In this document: piece by piece, positions 17,305-26,571 of the stretch | How positions within the stretch are numbered: the first letter of the stretch is position 1 | Layout of the letters: every line of letters begins with the position of its first letter | Assembly (NCBI GenBank): GCA_028285085.1 | Contig: JANQQI010000049.1 | Span: 62,001-126,000 of the forward strand | Origin: Saprospiraceae bacterium | Lineage (GTDB): Bacteria > Bacteroidota > Bacteroidia > Chitinophagales > Saprospiraceae | Direction: 5' to 3' | Length of the DNA stretch: 64,000 nucleotides | Notes under the pieces: model-generated | Seen by the model: the letters and a program-made list of their open reading frames with translations, nothing else | Told to the model about the DNA's origin: nothing | Databases searched by the model: none | Position numbers and translations under genes: made by a program

Positions 17305-17319
17305 TGCAACTGTGTTGCA
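17305..17319. promoter_or_regulatory. 15-bp palindromic operator, copy 4 (Zur/Fur-like)
   Basis: TGCAAC-TGT-GTTGCA is a perfect 6-3-6 palindrome overlapping the -33 element of the His-rich lipoprotein promoter. With copy 3 over the start site this is a classic double-operator repression layout. Confidence 0.75.
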
Positions 17320-17617
17320 TGATTATTGTGTTTTTTAATGTAGATTCCTCCTCTTTTGCGAAAATATGTAAACTACAAGACGCTAAAGTTTGAGCCTTAA
17401 TGAGGTATTTCCAACACCTTCCTTTTGTCATTCATGATCATACTCATGACCATCCGCGTCATTTATCCCACCAGTTACGTCATATTCTACGGTGATCAGC
17501 TAAAAAAATGCATCATTGCATGTACTAGTACATCAACAGCATCCTTCTCTATTGGATGCGTTGTATATCCTTCAGGCAACTCACAAACATTTATTCAACG
17601 CTTTAATTCGTCTTGGT

Positions 17618-18703
17618 ATGCTCAATTTACGATGGCGCATCGCGCTAACGCCTGTCTTCTTTATTTTCCTTTTTGGAAATCTTATTGCTCAAAGTCTTAG
17701 CTTCCCTCGCCCAAGTCCGAAAGCCATGGTTAGTCAACGAGTGGGCATCTCTGATATCACCATTGATTATCATCGCCCAGCCACAAAAGGTCGGACTATT
17801 TGGGGAGACTTGGTGTCATACGAAGCAGAGCGGCCCTGGCGAGCCGGCGCCAATGAAAATACGACCATTGCTTTTACTCATGATGTACGAATCGAAGGGC
17901 AGGATTTGACTAAAGGCACCTATGGGTTATTCATGATTCCGGGGCAGGAAAACTGGACCATCATTTTTTCAAAAGACAATACTGCCTGGGGAAGCTACAG
18001 CTACGACCCTCAGCAAGATGCACTTCGCGTCGAAGTACAGCCCTCCACAGCACCTTTTCGTGAATCCCTCCAATATGAGTTTACCAATGCTACAGACACT
18101 AGTGTTATGGTACAACTCCACTGGGCTAAACTCAAAGTCGGATTTGAGGTAAGTCTTGATCTGCACGAAATCGTATTCGAGCGTTTCCGAAACGAGCTAA
18201 AAGGCCAAGCGGTCTTTGACTGGCGTAACTGGGATCAGGCGGCTGGTTACTGCGCTTACAACAATGTCAATCTCGAAGAAGGCCTCGAATGGGCCAATCG
18301 TTCCATTTCAGGAGGCATGGGTGCCACCCCTACCCTGACGAATCACTTTACAAAAAGTCAGATTTTAGAAAAAATGGGCCGCATGGATGAAGCGCAGGCC
18401 GTATTAGAAGCAGGATTTGGCTATGCCACCATGAGAGAGCTCCATCGCTACGGTCGTTATCTCATCAAAAAAGGACGCACCAAAGACGCCGTTGCTGTCT
18501 TCGAGCGTAACCGAGCACGCTACCCCAACGATGATTTCCTCACCTTTGCCGGACTAGCCCGGGGATACGAAGCCGATGGACAATTACAAAAAGCCGCCGA
18601 ATATTACGAGAAAGCCGTTGAAAATGCGCCACCAAATACTCGCTCTTTTTATGTCCAAAAAGCTCAAAAGCTCCGAAATACGAATACCAAAAAAAAACAT
18701 TAG
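17618..18703 (+). CDS. DUF2911 domain protein with C-terminal TPR
   Basis: A 361-residue exported protein. I start it at the ATG at 17618 because the signal peptide (MLNLRWRIALTPVFFIFLFG, cleaved near AQS) begins there; the frame is open farther upstream. Residues ~25-170 are a DUF2911 domain (SPKAMVSQRVGISDITIDYH, GRTIWGDLV and the WRAGANENTTI motif). Two to three TPR-like helical pairs follow (about 230-355). DUF2911 function is unknown. It is the first of four genes with gaps of 11 bp, 22 bp and an overlap, so an operon is likely. Confidence 0.85.
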   Translation: MLNLRWRIALTPVFFIFLFGNLIAQSLSFPRPSPKAMVSQRVGISDITIDYHRPATKGRTIWGDLVSYEAERPWRAGANENTTIAFTHDVRIEGQDLTKGTYGLFMIPGQENWTIIFSKDNTAWGSYSYDPQQDALRVEVQPSTAPFRESLQYEFTNATDTSVMVQLHWAKLKVGFEVSLDLHEIVFERFRNELKGQAVFDWRNWDQAAGYCAYNNVNLEEGLEWANRSISGGMGATPTLTNHFTKSQILEKMGRMDEAQAVLEAGFGYATMRELHRYGRYLIKKGRTKDAVAVFERNRARYPNDDFLTFAGLARGYEADGQLQKAAEYYEKAVENAPPNTRSFYVQKAQKLRNTNTKKKH

Positions 18704-18714
18704 CGCCCATTGAT

Positions 18715-19035
18715 ATGCAAACTGCTCCACCACAGACCTTTATCTACGTGCTCAAGTTGAAGCCGCCTTTTCAAAACCCGGAAAGCTGGGATGAGGCCAC
18801 TCAGAAAATAGCAACTGATCATTGGCAATATTTCATTGATCTGAAAGCCAAAAACCAATTAGTCTTAGCGGGCCGAACGGCCTACCCTGTAGATGATAAA
18901 CGCATTTTTGGCATTGCAATTATTTATGCATCAACGCAGGCCATTGCCGAGCAAATCATGCATAATGATCCTGCAATCGTTAATCATTTGATGGAGGCCG
19001 AATTGCACCCTTTTTCAATTGCAGTCCCTCTTTAA
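18715..19035 (+). CDS. YciI-like protein
   Basis: A 106-residue cytosolic protein of the YciI/dimeric alpha-beta-barrel type. It has the FIYVLKLKPPF opening strand, the DHWQYFIDLKAKNQLVLAGR motif region (family His and Gly) and the late NDPAIVNHLMEAELHPF motif typical of YCII-related proteins. Precise function is unknown. It is the second gene of the 17618-22905 operon. Confidence 0.85.
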   Translation: MQTAPPQTFIYVLKLKPPFQNPESWDEATQKIATDHWQYFIDLKAKNQLVLAGRTAYPVDDKRIFGIAIIYASTQAIAEQIMHNDPAIVNHLMEAELHPFSIAVPL

Positions 19036-19057
19036 GCCCGGATTTAAAAACAACACG

Positions 19058-20599
19058 ATGCTCCGAATATTTTTAATTGTATCTAGCTATCTCTTACTAA
19101 TCGGTTCACACACCGTTACGGCCCAGAATGCACAATACACCATTAATCAAGAGGTGTGGCTGCCCTTTATGAAAGCCTATACCGAATTTGATTATACGTC
19201 CTTCAATGCCTTGCATGGCCCTGACTTACTCCGATTGAGCAGAAAAGATATCCGCTATCGGGATACTTATGCAGAACAAAACGAAGCCTGGTTTACCCGG
19301 GCCAAACGAGAAGGCTATCAGCAATCCATCGAGTTGCGTTTTGAATATCGTACCGTACACGATAACCATGCTTACGAAACGGGTTGTTATAAAATCGACA
19401 TTATCAAACCCGATCAAACGGCGCTCGTCTATTACGGTTATTTTCATATCCTGCTTGAGCGGCAGGATGGTCGCTGGGTGATTGAGCAGGATTGGGATAG
19501 TCCAAAGGTATTAGGCCGAGCAATCACTAATGATGATTTCCTGCGCTTACCACCGGTGAGTTGGCATAATAACCTCCCCGATTTATCTCAACTAGGTGAA
19601 GCCATCGGAGATCGCCCCATGGTCCAACTCTTGGAGTGGGGACAAGGTAAGGACGGTGCCACCTACGCCAGCATGGCGCAGATCATCCGATACTTACACG
19701 AGCAAAAAGGTTTCAATGTGATGGTTTGGCCGATTGGGCTTTTTGAAGGCGAGTTGATGAATCAAGCTTTACAACATGGAAATCCACAGGTAGCCGGCCA
19801 AAACTTATACGCCGTTTGGCGTCAAAGCACCGCCATACAGGCCTTGCTCAGTTATTTGGCGCATACACAACGAACCGAAAAGCCTCTGGAGGTAACTGGA
19901 ATGAGCTGTCAATTTCACCGCCACGCCAAAGATACCTTGCTGGCTTATTTACAAGAACAGCAGAAGACGCTAAGGATTCAGGCCTCACCAACAACTTTTC
20001 AACAATTGGATGCTCTCTGGACATCCCCCAAGCGATTGAAAAATCTCACAGAAGACGATTTTCAACAACTACGCTCACGCCTGCAAGAATTGTCCGTAGC
20101 GACTGAAGCACCGGCATTTAGTCAACGTCTTCTGACCAATATGCAATGGTTTGCTGAACTTGAATATTTACGTGCCTTTGCGCCGCCTGCTTTACGATCA
20201 CAACAAGTTGAACAGCATCGTGACTCTAGCACACTCAATAATTTTCGCTGGTTACTAGACTATTCTTTAAAGGATGAAAAAATAATTGTTCTGGGTGGAA
20301 CAGGCACCCTTCGGCAGTTGATCCCCGATTCCGATTTGTATAGCTTGGGGATCACTGCCTACGAAGGGGATATTGGACGGCCCGGAAAAGCAAGTCAAGT
20401 TTTATCTCCAGCGACGGAAGGTAGCCTGGAAGCTCATCTACATGCTCAACAACAACCTTATCAATTTGTAGATTTCATGCTGACCGAAAACGTACATTTG
20501 CAACAATTAGACAATCGAATCAAGGATAAAAATCCCCAACAAGTGCTAAACGGTATCTTTTACTTAGAGCAAGCCACACCCAATCAAAAAGCTGATTAA
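19058..20599 (+). CDS. Exported NTF2-like plus erythromycin-esterase-like protein
   Basis: The 513-residue protein starts at the ATG at 19058, whose signal peptide (MLRIFLIVSSYLLLIGS, cleaved after TAQ) is clear; the upstream TTG is unlikely. Residues ~25-150 look like an NTF2/SnoaL-type domain (DUF4440-like). The remainder resembles the erythromycin-esterase/EreA fold: a motif aligning with GE-x-x-HG, the LHEQKGFNVMVWP strand, the VTGMSCQFH strand and a C-terminal LGITAYEGDIG region. The catalytic positions look degenerate (LLEWGQG, with Gln where His is expected), so esterase activity is doubtful. The stop overlaps the next gene's start (TAATG). Confidence 0.65.
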   Translation: MLRIFLIVSSYLLLIGSHTVTAQNAQYTINQEVWLPFMKAYTEFDYTSFNALHGPDLLRLSRKDIRYRDTYAEQNEAWFTRAKREGYQQSIELRFEYRTVHDNHAYETGCYKIDIIKPDQTALVYYGYFHILLERQDGRWVIEQDWDSPKVLGRAITNDDFLRLPPVSWHNNLPDLSQLGEAIGDRPMVQLLEWGQGKDGATYASMAQIIRYLHEQKGFNVMVWPIGLFEGELMNQALQHGNPQVAGQNLYAVWRQSTAIQALLSYLAHTQRTEKPLEVTGMSCQFHRHAKDTLLAYLQEQQKTLRIQASPTTFQQLDALWTSPKRLKNLTEDDFQQLRSRLQELSVATEAPAFSQRLLTNMQWFAELEYLRAFAPPALRSQQVEQHRDSSTLNNFRWLLDYSLKDEKIIVLGGTGTLRQLIPDSDLYSLGITAYEGDIGRPGKASQVLSPATEGSLEAHLHAQQQPYQFVDFMLTENVHLQQLDNRIKDKNPQQVLNGIFYLEQATPNQKAD

Positions 20600-22905
20600 T
20601 GCGTCTACTTTACTTTCTTATTTTGCTCGTTAGTTGGACGGCGGCGCACGGGCAGGGATTACGAATTACAGGAATTATATCCGATGATCAACAACAGGGT
20701 ATCGCTTTTGCCACAGTCGTTCTGATGAATCAATCCGATAGCAGTTTTGTCGCAGGCGCAGTCAGTGATGAAGAGGGACAATTTGAAATGACGGAATTAT
20801 CCCGGGGGGCTTATATCTTGCAGGCCAAGCATTTGCTTTATGATCTATTTTCTCAGTCCATCGATCTCCAAAGTAACGAGCAGATCACTTGTTTGCTCAC
20901 CAGCTCCACGCAGCAATTGGAAACGGTAGAGGTGACCGCGGATAAATTATCGCTTCAACATCAGCTCAACACATTTACAATCAATGCCGATCAATCCGCT
21001 ATCGCCAGTGGTGGCACGGTGGTGGATTTGCTTAAATCCGCTCCCATGTTGACAGTAAGTCCCGAAGGAGATATTAGCCTCAGAGGCCGGAGTGATTTTC
21101 AAATTTTGATCAACGGGCGGCCTTCAGGCTTGGCGGCTTTGCAGGGCGCCCGTTTTTTAGCGCAGTTAGATGCTTCTGCCGTAGAGCGTGTTGAGATTAT
21201 CACCCAGCCCTCAGCCAAAGACAATCCACAAGGTGGCGCGGGGATCATTAATATTGTTTTAAAAAAAGAGACCCAAAGAGGCGGTCAGATCAGCCTTGAA
21301 ACCTATGTCGATCAACGCGGGCGCTACGGTATTCGTCCGGCACTGAATTATCGAAAGGATCGCATCAATCTTTTTCTCAATTACAGCAGTCGACGCAATT
21401 TACGATTCTCAGACAGTGAAAATACGCGTTGGCAAGTAGTCGACAGTACCCAAACCACGATCAAAGGCGAGAGCGAAGGCGAACGCGATGACCTGCGCCA
21501 TCGTATTGAATTAGGTACCGATTATTTCCTTAACGACCATGCCTACTTTACGCTAAGTGGTGTTTTGCGCACACGTGATAAGTCTTCTGAACACAGCGAA
21601 GAACGCATTAGCACCACGAATGCTCAGGTTACCGAACGACGGCTTACTGAAATCGATGAACCGGAAGAAAACGAAGGCGTCGTCGTGAATTTAGCGTTTC
21701 AATCCGAGCCAGATCAAATCAATAAGCTTCAAGCCTTCGCGGAGTATCTCTATTCTAACGAAGATGAAATTATTGAGCGAATTGATATCATTGACGATCA
21801 AGACTTTGCGGGCGGGCGTACACATTTTAAAGATTTCAATCAACGAATTATACTGGATTTTGCTTTAACTCGTCCACTGGCCCGGGGCACCTACAGCCTC
21901 GGCAGCCAGTGGATCAGCAGGATTATTAGGCAGGATTTCACGTTCCAGCTGATCGATTCTATCACGGGTAGTTTCAAGGAAGAACTATTCCAGGAAAATG
22001 TTTTTGATTACGAAGACAATATTCTCTCTGCTTATTTCCAGCTTAACCAACGCTGGTCTAACTGGCAATTTGAAGTTGGACTACGGGTCGAAAATATGGC
22101 CAGCCAATACGGTACCGAAGTTCCCGCCGGGCAATCCTTCACTCGATCCATTTTTAATCTTTTCCCATCGGCCCAACTCGGCTTTCAACTGTCCGACGTC
22201 GATGAAGTTCAATTCGCTTACGCGCGGCAGATTAACCGCCCATCGCCGGGACGCTTGAATCCCTTCGTAGATATCTCTCAGCCGTTTCGGATCGCGCTGG
22301 GTAATCCCGGTTTATTACCGGAATATATTCACTCCTTTAACTTAGGTTATCTACGCAGCTGGGAGCGACTTAAATTCAGCACCAATCTATTTTACAAGCA
22401 GTACCAGGGACTTATTCAACGCCTGTCTACCTTGAATGCTAATGGCATCCAAATTGTGCAGCCCGTCAATTTGGATCGCTTGCATTTTTATGGCCTTGAC
22501 GCCACCTTCAGTTGGCATTTGCTCGATTTCTGGAAGCTCAGTGGTGGTGCCCTAGCCTTCCAGAATGATTTCAGTGACGAATCTCTAAGTAATGCCGGCC
22601 TGAGTTATCAACTAAAGCTCAACCAGGAGTGGGAATGGGATGAGGGTTGGCAAATTGCCTTACTTGGCGTTTATCAAGGCCCTGAAATAGAAGTACAAGG
22701 CCGACAATTGGCGCAATACTATTTTGATCTCGGGTTACAAAAACAGTGGTCCTCTAAATTACGCATGACCCTATCCATTTCGGATATTTTCAATACCCTT
22801 GTCGAACAGTCAGAACTGCGTCTTAGTGACTTAACGAATGACAGTCGACGCAAAATCGATACCCGCCGAATTCGCTTGACGTTGAGGTATAAATGGACCA
22901 AGTAA
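20599..22905 (+). CDS. Outer-membrane beta-barrel protein with carboxypeptidase-like and plug domains
   Basis: A 768-residue TonB-receptor-like protein. A signal peptide (1-18) is followed by a carboxypeptidase-regulatory domain (LRITGIISDDQQQGIAFATV), a plug (about 130-220, with VVDLLKSAPMLTVSPEGDIS and VERVEIITQPSAKDNPQGGAG) and a barrel with an OMP_b-brl_3-type pattern ending in RIRLTLRYKW. This class usually has no known ligand. Its ATG overlaps the upstream stop by one base, so translational coupling is likely. It ends the DUF2911/YciI/Ere-like operon. Confidence 0.85.
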   Translation: MRLLYFLILLVSWTAAHGQGLRITGIISDDQQQGIAFATVVLMNQSDSSFVAGAVSDEEGQFEMTELSRGAYILQAKHLLYDLFSQSIDLQSNEQITCLLTSSTQQLETVEVTADKLSLQHQLNTFTINADQSAIASGGTVVDLLKSAPMLTVSPEGDISLRGRSDFQILINGRPSGLAALQGARFLAQLDASAVERVEIITQPSAKDNPQGGAGIINIVLKKETQRGGQISLETYVDQRGRYGIRPALNYRKDRINLFLNYSSRRNLRFSDSENTRWQVVDSTQTTIKGESEGERDDLRHRIELGTDYFLNDHAYFTLSGVLRTRDKSSEHSEERISTTNAQVTERRLTEIDEPEENEGVVVNLAFQSEPDQINKLQAFAEYLYSNEDEIIERIDIIDDQDFAGGRTHFKDFNQRIILDFALTRPLARGTYSLGSQWISRIIRQDFTFQLIDSITGSFKEELFQENVFDYEDNILSAYFQLNQRWSNWQFEVGLRVENMASQYGTEVPAGQSFTRSIFNLFPSAQLGFQLSDVDEVQFAYARQINRPSPGRLNPFVDISQPFRIALGNPGLLPEYIHSFNLGYLRSWERLKFSTNLFYKQYQGLIQRLSTLNANGIQIVQPVNLDRLHFYGLDATFSWHLLDFWKLSGGALAFQNDFSDESLSNAGLSYQLKLNQEWEWDEGWQIALLGVYQGPEIEVQGRQLAQYYFDLGLQKQWSSKLRMTLSISDIFNTLVEQSELRLSDLTNDSRRKIDTRRIRLTLRYKWTK

Positions 22906-23016
22906 GACTGGCAGATACTATCCGAATGCTTGTTAATGAATTGCAAATGCTGTTACCGGATCGTCGTTTTTTAAAAACTTCGATTTACATTTATGTGTAC
23001 CCATTCGCCTTAAACT

Positions 23017-23847
23017 ATGGATTTCGGATCACCATATCCTCGATCTATCAGTGTGCGTAAAAGTGTCTCTCAATCATTAACCTACGGTACTATTGTGGGT
23101 TTATTTTTGATTGTTCTTCGCCCTTTTGATTTAGATCAGTTATCATTCAAGCCACTTTTACGGATCGGCATTATTTATGGGGCATTGACAACAAGCGTTA
23201 TTTTAGGTAGTCATCTTTTTTTCAAACGATTCCTTTTTAAAAAATGGTTTGCCAAGTGGACCCTACGTCACGAATTCACCTATCACTTTTTTGTTCTCGT
23301 TTTAATTGGTTTTGCTAACGCCATCTTTTCCTATCTCGATAAAACCGATGCTCCGTTTTTGCCCCTACTTGGCAAATTGCTATTTAATACCATTAGCATT
23401 GGATTGGTCCTGATCACTATTCTAACCCTTTTTATCCGAAAGCGATATTTGGAACAGCACATACGTACATTAGAAAACAATCACCTCACCCCTCCAACGG
23501 TCCCAAACAAAATACAGTCTGACTATCCTCAGGACTTACTCCTCAAAGATTTGAAAGGTAATACAGCTAAAGTAGCAGTAGAGAATATTATTTATTTCGA
23601 AAGCGCTGATCATTATTTAAAAATCTACACCACCGAAGGTTTTTTCCTACTGCGCCAAAGTCTGCAAAAAACCCTGCAAGAACTGGATCAGCAGCAGTTT
23701 ATCCAAACCCATCGATCTATCATCGTCAATCGTGAACACACACAAGGGCTGTCGGCAGATGGTAGTCAGCTTAAATTATCTAACAATATCGAGGTCAGAG
23801 TCAGTCGCCGAAATCGCCCTTTGGTCAAAGCCTGGCTAAATCAATAA
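23017..23847 (+). CDS. LytTR DNA-binding protein with membrane domain
   Basis: The 276-residue regulator has four hydrophobic helices in residues ~20-145 and a C-terminal LytTR domain (about 180-275, with VENIIYFESADHYLKIY, QTHRSIIVNREH and SRRNRPLVKAWL). It lacks receiver and kinase domains, so it probably senses a membrane signal directly. It lies 111 bp downstream of the outer-membrane barrel gene on the same strand and may regulate that operon; this is inference from position. Confidence 0.88.
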   Translation: MDFGSPYPRSISVRKSVSQSLTYGTIVGLFLIVLRPFDLDQLSFKPLLRIGIIYGALTTSVILGSHLFFKRFLFKKWFAKWTLRHEFTYHFFVLVLIGFANAIFSYLDKTDAPFLPLLGKLLFNTISIGLVLITILTLFIRKRYLEQHIRTLENNHLTPPTVPNKIQSDYPQDLLLKDLKGNTAKVAVENIIYFESADHYLKIYTTEGFFLLRQSLQKTLQELDQQQFIQTHRSIIVNREHTQGLSADGSQLKLSNNIEVRVSRRNRPLVKAWLNQ

Positions 23848-23856
23848 TGCAACGCT

Positions 23857-24411
23857 TTATCGCGATAGATCCAACCAATCCGGGATTTTATCCACGCCCT
23901 CTTTATGATAGCGATCTAAGACACTTTGCATGACCGTGGGGTTATATTCAAACCAGTCGATTTGTTTGTAAATTTTTAAACCCTTATCAAAATACAACCA
24001 GATCGTGAAATTCATCCCCCAGTCCGTATCCACTCGTTTACCGTAATAATAAAATGGATTGAGGACGCCCTGGGCTACAGCTACACTATCATTAGCTACC
24101 AAGTTGTGAATATTCAGATGCTTCTGCTCGGGATACAATTTACGAAAAGCGGTATCTGGCCAATTATAGAACCGCTCAAATTGCCACAAGCTATCCAGAT
24201 GTAATTGCAAAAGCACATCTTCAAAAATCAAGTCCTCTCGATAAAACGACAATAACTTTTCCCAATCTTCGCGCTCCGCGAAGGTCGCAAAATACACACT
24301 TGCCTCCGTCGCTACCATCTGTGCACGGCTTGACTCATTGGATACTAACGGAGTTGGTTGACAGTTTAAGAGGGTCAAAAAACAGATAAGAAGGAGTAGG
24401 TATTTAAGCAT
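23857..24411 (-). CDS. NTF2/SnoaL-like lipoprotein
   Basis: A 184-residue lipoprotein: signal peptide with lipobox LLNC (Cys17), then a domain with the helix-first layout and curved sheet pattern of NTF2-like proteins (ASVYFATFAEREDWEKLLSF, then VAQGVLNPFYYYG and KIYKQIDWFEY). Function unknown. It is convergent with the LytTR gene and starts 26 bp downstream of the polyprenyl synthase stop on the same strand. Confidence 0.7.
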   Translation of the reverse strand: MLKYLLLLICFLTLLNCQPTPLVSNESSRAQMVATEASVYFATFAEREDWEKLLSFYREDLIFEDVLLQLHLDSLWQFERFYNWPDTAFRKLYPEQKHLNIHNLVANDSVAVAQGVLNPFYYYGKRVDTDWGMNFTIWLYFDKGLKIYKQIDWFEYNPTVMQSVLDRYHKEGVDKIPDWLDLSR

Positions 24412-24437
24412 GAAACTGATTGGTAAAATAAGGACTT

Positions 24438-25412
24438 TTACCGCTTCCGCTCCGTCACATAAGTCACCAACTCTTCGAGCGAATTTCGGACGGGAGATTC
24501 AGGAAAGGTATGTAGCAATTCAAAAGCTGCAGCACGATAGTCGAGCATCGCTTGCTGCGCGTATTCCAAGCCACCGCTGTTGCGGACAAACTCAATGACC
24601 TCACGGACCTTGATCTTGTCCTCGCTATGTTTTTTAATGAGTCGAATGATATGCTTTTTCTCCGAATTGGAGCAATTATCCAAAGCATAGATCAGAGGCA
24701 AAGTCATCTTCTTTTCCTTGATGTCGATGCCGAGTGGCTTTCCCACATCGATACTGCCATAATCAAATAGATCATCGCGGATTTGGAAGGCAATGCCGAT
24801 CTTCTCTCCAAAAAGACGCATGCGTTCAACGAGCTCCGGGTCTTCCGTAGTGGAAGCAGCTCCGGCACTACAAGCCGAGGCAATCAAGGACGCTGTCTTC
24901 TGGCGAATGATCTCGTAGTAGATATCTTCGTTGATGTCGAGGCGACGGGCTTTTTGCGCTTGCAAAAGCTCTCCTTCGATCATATCACGCACGGCTCCCG
25001 ATACGATCTGTAGCAGCTTAAACTCACTATTATCGAGCGCCATGAGCATCCCTTTCGAGAAGAGATAATCACCAACGAGGACTGCAATTTTATTTTTCCA
25101 CAACGCACTAATCGAGAAAAAACCACGGCGTTTGTAAGCATCGTCAACCACATCATCGTGCACCAGGGTAGCCGTGTGCAGAATCTCTACCAATGAGGCG
25201 GCAGTATAGGTCGAATCGCCCGTTTCACCACAGAGCTTGGCACTAAGGAAGACAAACATCGGCCGCATTTGCTTCCCCTTCCGCTGTACGATATAGTAGG
25301 TGATCTTGTCCAAAAGCGGCACCTTACTGGCCATCGAATCCCGAAAGTGGGCTTCGAAAGCTTTCAGCTCTGTCTCAATTGGCGCTTTGATCGTATCCAG
25401 CGATTTGACCAT
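24438..25412 (-). CDS. Polyprenyl diphosphate synthase
   Basis: This trans-prenyltransferase (octaprenyl/heptaprenyl/solanesyl type) makes the side chain of menaquinone. Its 324 residues contain KGKQMRPMF, the first Asp-rich motif HDDVVDDA and the second motif QIRDDLFDY, with KKMTLPLIYAL following. Residues before the first Asp motif (EILHTATLV) are small, consistent with a long-chain product. No quinone-pathway gene is adjacent. Confidence 0.92.
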   Translation of the reverse strand: MVKSLDTIKAPIETELKAFEAHFRDSMASKVPLLDKITYYIVQRKGKQMRPMFVFLSAKLCGETGDSTYTAASLVEILHTATLVHDDVVDDAYKRRGFFSISALWKNKIAVLVGDYLFSKGMLMALDNSEFKLLQIVSGAVRDMIEGELLQAQKARRLDINEDIYYEIIRQKTASLIASACSAGAASTTEDPELVERMRLFGEKIGIAFQIRDDLFDYGSIDVGKPLGIDIKEKKMTLPLIYALDNCSNSEKKHIIRLIKKHSEDKIKVREVIEFVRNSGGLEYAQQAMLDYRAAAFELLHTFPESPVRNSLEELVTYVTERKR

Positions 25413-25459
25413 AAATGCTTAATTTTAGCACAAGATACTTCAAAAGTCAGCTTTAGAGA

Positions 25460-26305
25460 ATGAACACCGAAAGAAATGTTATTGTTGCCGGTCAGCATGG
25501 CCGCCCCGTCGTCCTTGATGCTTACTATCTCGCCAATGGTCAGCCTAAACCTATCGTACTTTTCGCTCACGGCATCAAAGGCTTCAAAGATTGGGGCTTC
25601 TGGCATTTGATCGCCGAGCAGTTCGCCGCAGCCGGTTTTGTGTTTATTAAATTCAACTTCTCGCATAACGGTACAACACCGGCCGATCCAGCTCATTTTG
25701 GAGACCTGGAAGCCTTCGGCCACAACAACTACAGCAAAGAACTCGCAGATATTGGCAGTGTCTTGGATTGGCTTCCGAGCTTACCGGCCGACGAGTCTGA
25801 CCTTAATCGCATCCATCTCATCGGCCACAGTCGAGGCGGCGGCATTGGTATCGTCAAGACCAGCCTTGAACCACGTATTCGTTCCCTGATCACTTGGGCC
25901 GCCGTGGATCGCCTGGATTACGCTTGGCAAAACCCTCAAATGGTAGCCGACTGGCAAGATAAGGGCATCTATCATATTATCAATGGCCGCACAGGTCAAG
26001 AGATGCCCGTCTATTATCAATTTTACGAAGATTTTCTCGCGCACCAGCCCACTTATGATGTAGAATATGCGCTATCCAAGATGTCACAGCCGTTGCTTGT
26101 CATCCATGGCACTGAAGACGAAGCCGTTCCCGAGCGTGCCGCCCATTATCTGCAACAACAGCACGCCTCAGCACAATTACATCTCATCGAAGGGGCCAAC
26201 CATGTTTTTGGTGGAAGTCATCCTTATGATCAGACGATCTTAACGCCTCATGCTCAGGAATTAGTAGATGTAAGTTTAACGTTTTTAAAAAACCAAGACA
26301 TCTAA
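25460..26305 (+). CDS. Alpha/beta hydrolase (dienelactone hydrolase-like)
   Basis: A 281-residue soluble hydrolase. HGIKGFKDWGFW forms the oxyanion strand, GHSRGGGIG holds the nucleophilic Ser, HGTEDEAVPE holds the acid and GANHVFGG the catalytic His. There is no signal peptide. It is divergent from the polyprenyl synthase (47 bp apart) with no functional link visible; substrate unknown. Confidence 0.88.
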   Translation: MNTERNVIVAGQHGRPVVLDAYYLANGQPKPIVLFAHGIKGFKDWGFWHLIAEQFAAAGFVFIKFNFSHNGTTPADPAHFGDLEAFGHNNYSKELADIGSVLDWLPSLPADESDLNRIHLIGHSRGGGIGIVKTSLEPRIRSLITWAAVDRLDYAWQNPQMVADWQDKGIYHIINGRTGQEMPVYYQFYEDFLAHQPTYDVEYALSKMSQPLLVIHGTEDEAVPERAAHYLQQQHASAQLHLIEGANHVFGGSHPYDQTILTPHAQELVDVSLTFLKNQDI

Positions 26306-26571
26306 AAACAACGCATACTAAAACAAAAAATTTATCCTTAATCCAACATTTTGTTTATAATTAAATAGAAATGTTTTAACTTGTGCTTGGTTTCCGCCCT
26401 CTAGAAGCATTTATGAATTAATATTGTTATAAAAAATAATATAAAGTAGCTCATTTTGTCTAACTTTAGGATTGGAGCAAATTTTCTATTCCTTCCCTAA
26501 ACAACATGCGGTGAGATCTGATACTGTCGTTCAGATGAACGACTAATCATGTATTTTAACCAGCAGACAAA

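Larger units (their letters stand above)
17248..17617. other. Divergent 370-bp regulatory region
   Basis: It holds the two palindromic operators and the promoter of the His-rich lipoprotein at its left end. Farther right are TGCATCATTGCA (17509-17520, a related but shorter dyad) and directly after it a perfect 12-bp palindrome TGTACTAGTACA (17521-17532). I found no convincing -7/-33 pair for the DUF2911 gene that starts at 17618. Confidence 0.5.

Noticed and set aside
17425..17700. 91-codon ORF overlapping the DUF2911 start
   Set aside because: Overlaps the signal peptide region in another frame and has low-complexity Ser/Thr content.
23847..23859. TGCAACG half-site near the LytTR stop
   Set aside because: Only one half of the palindrome is present, so it is not counted as an operator.
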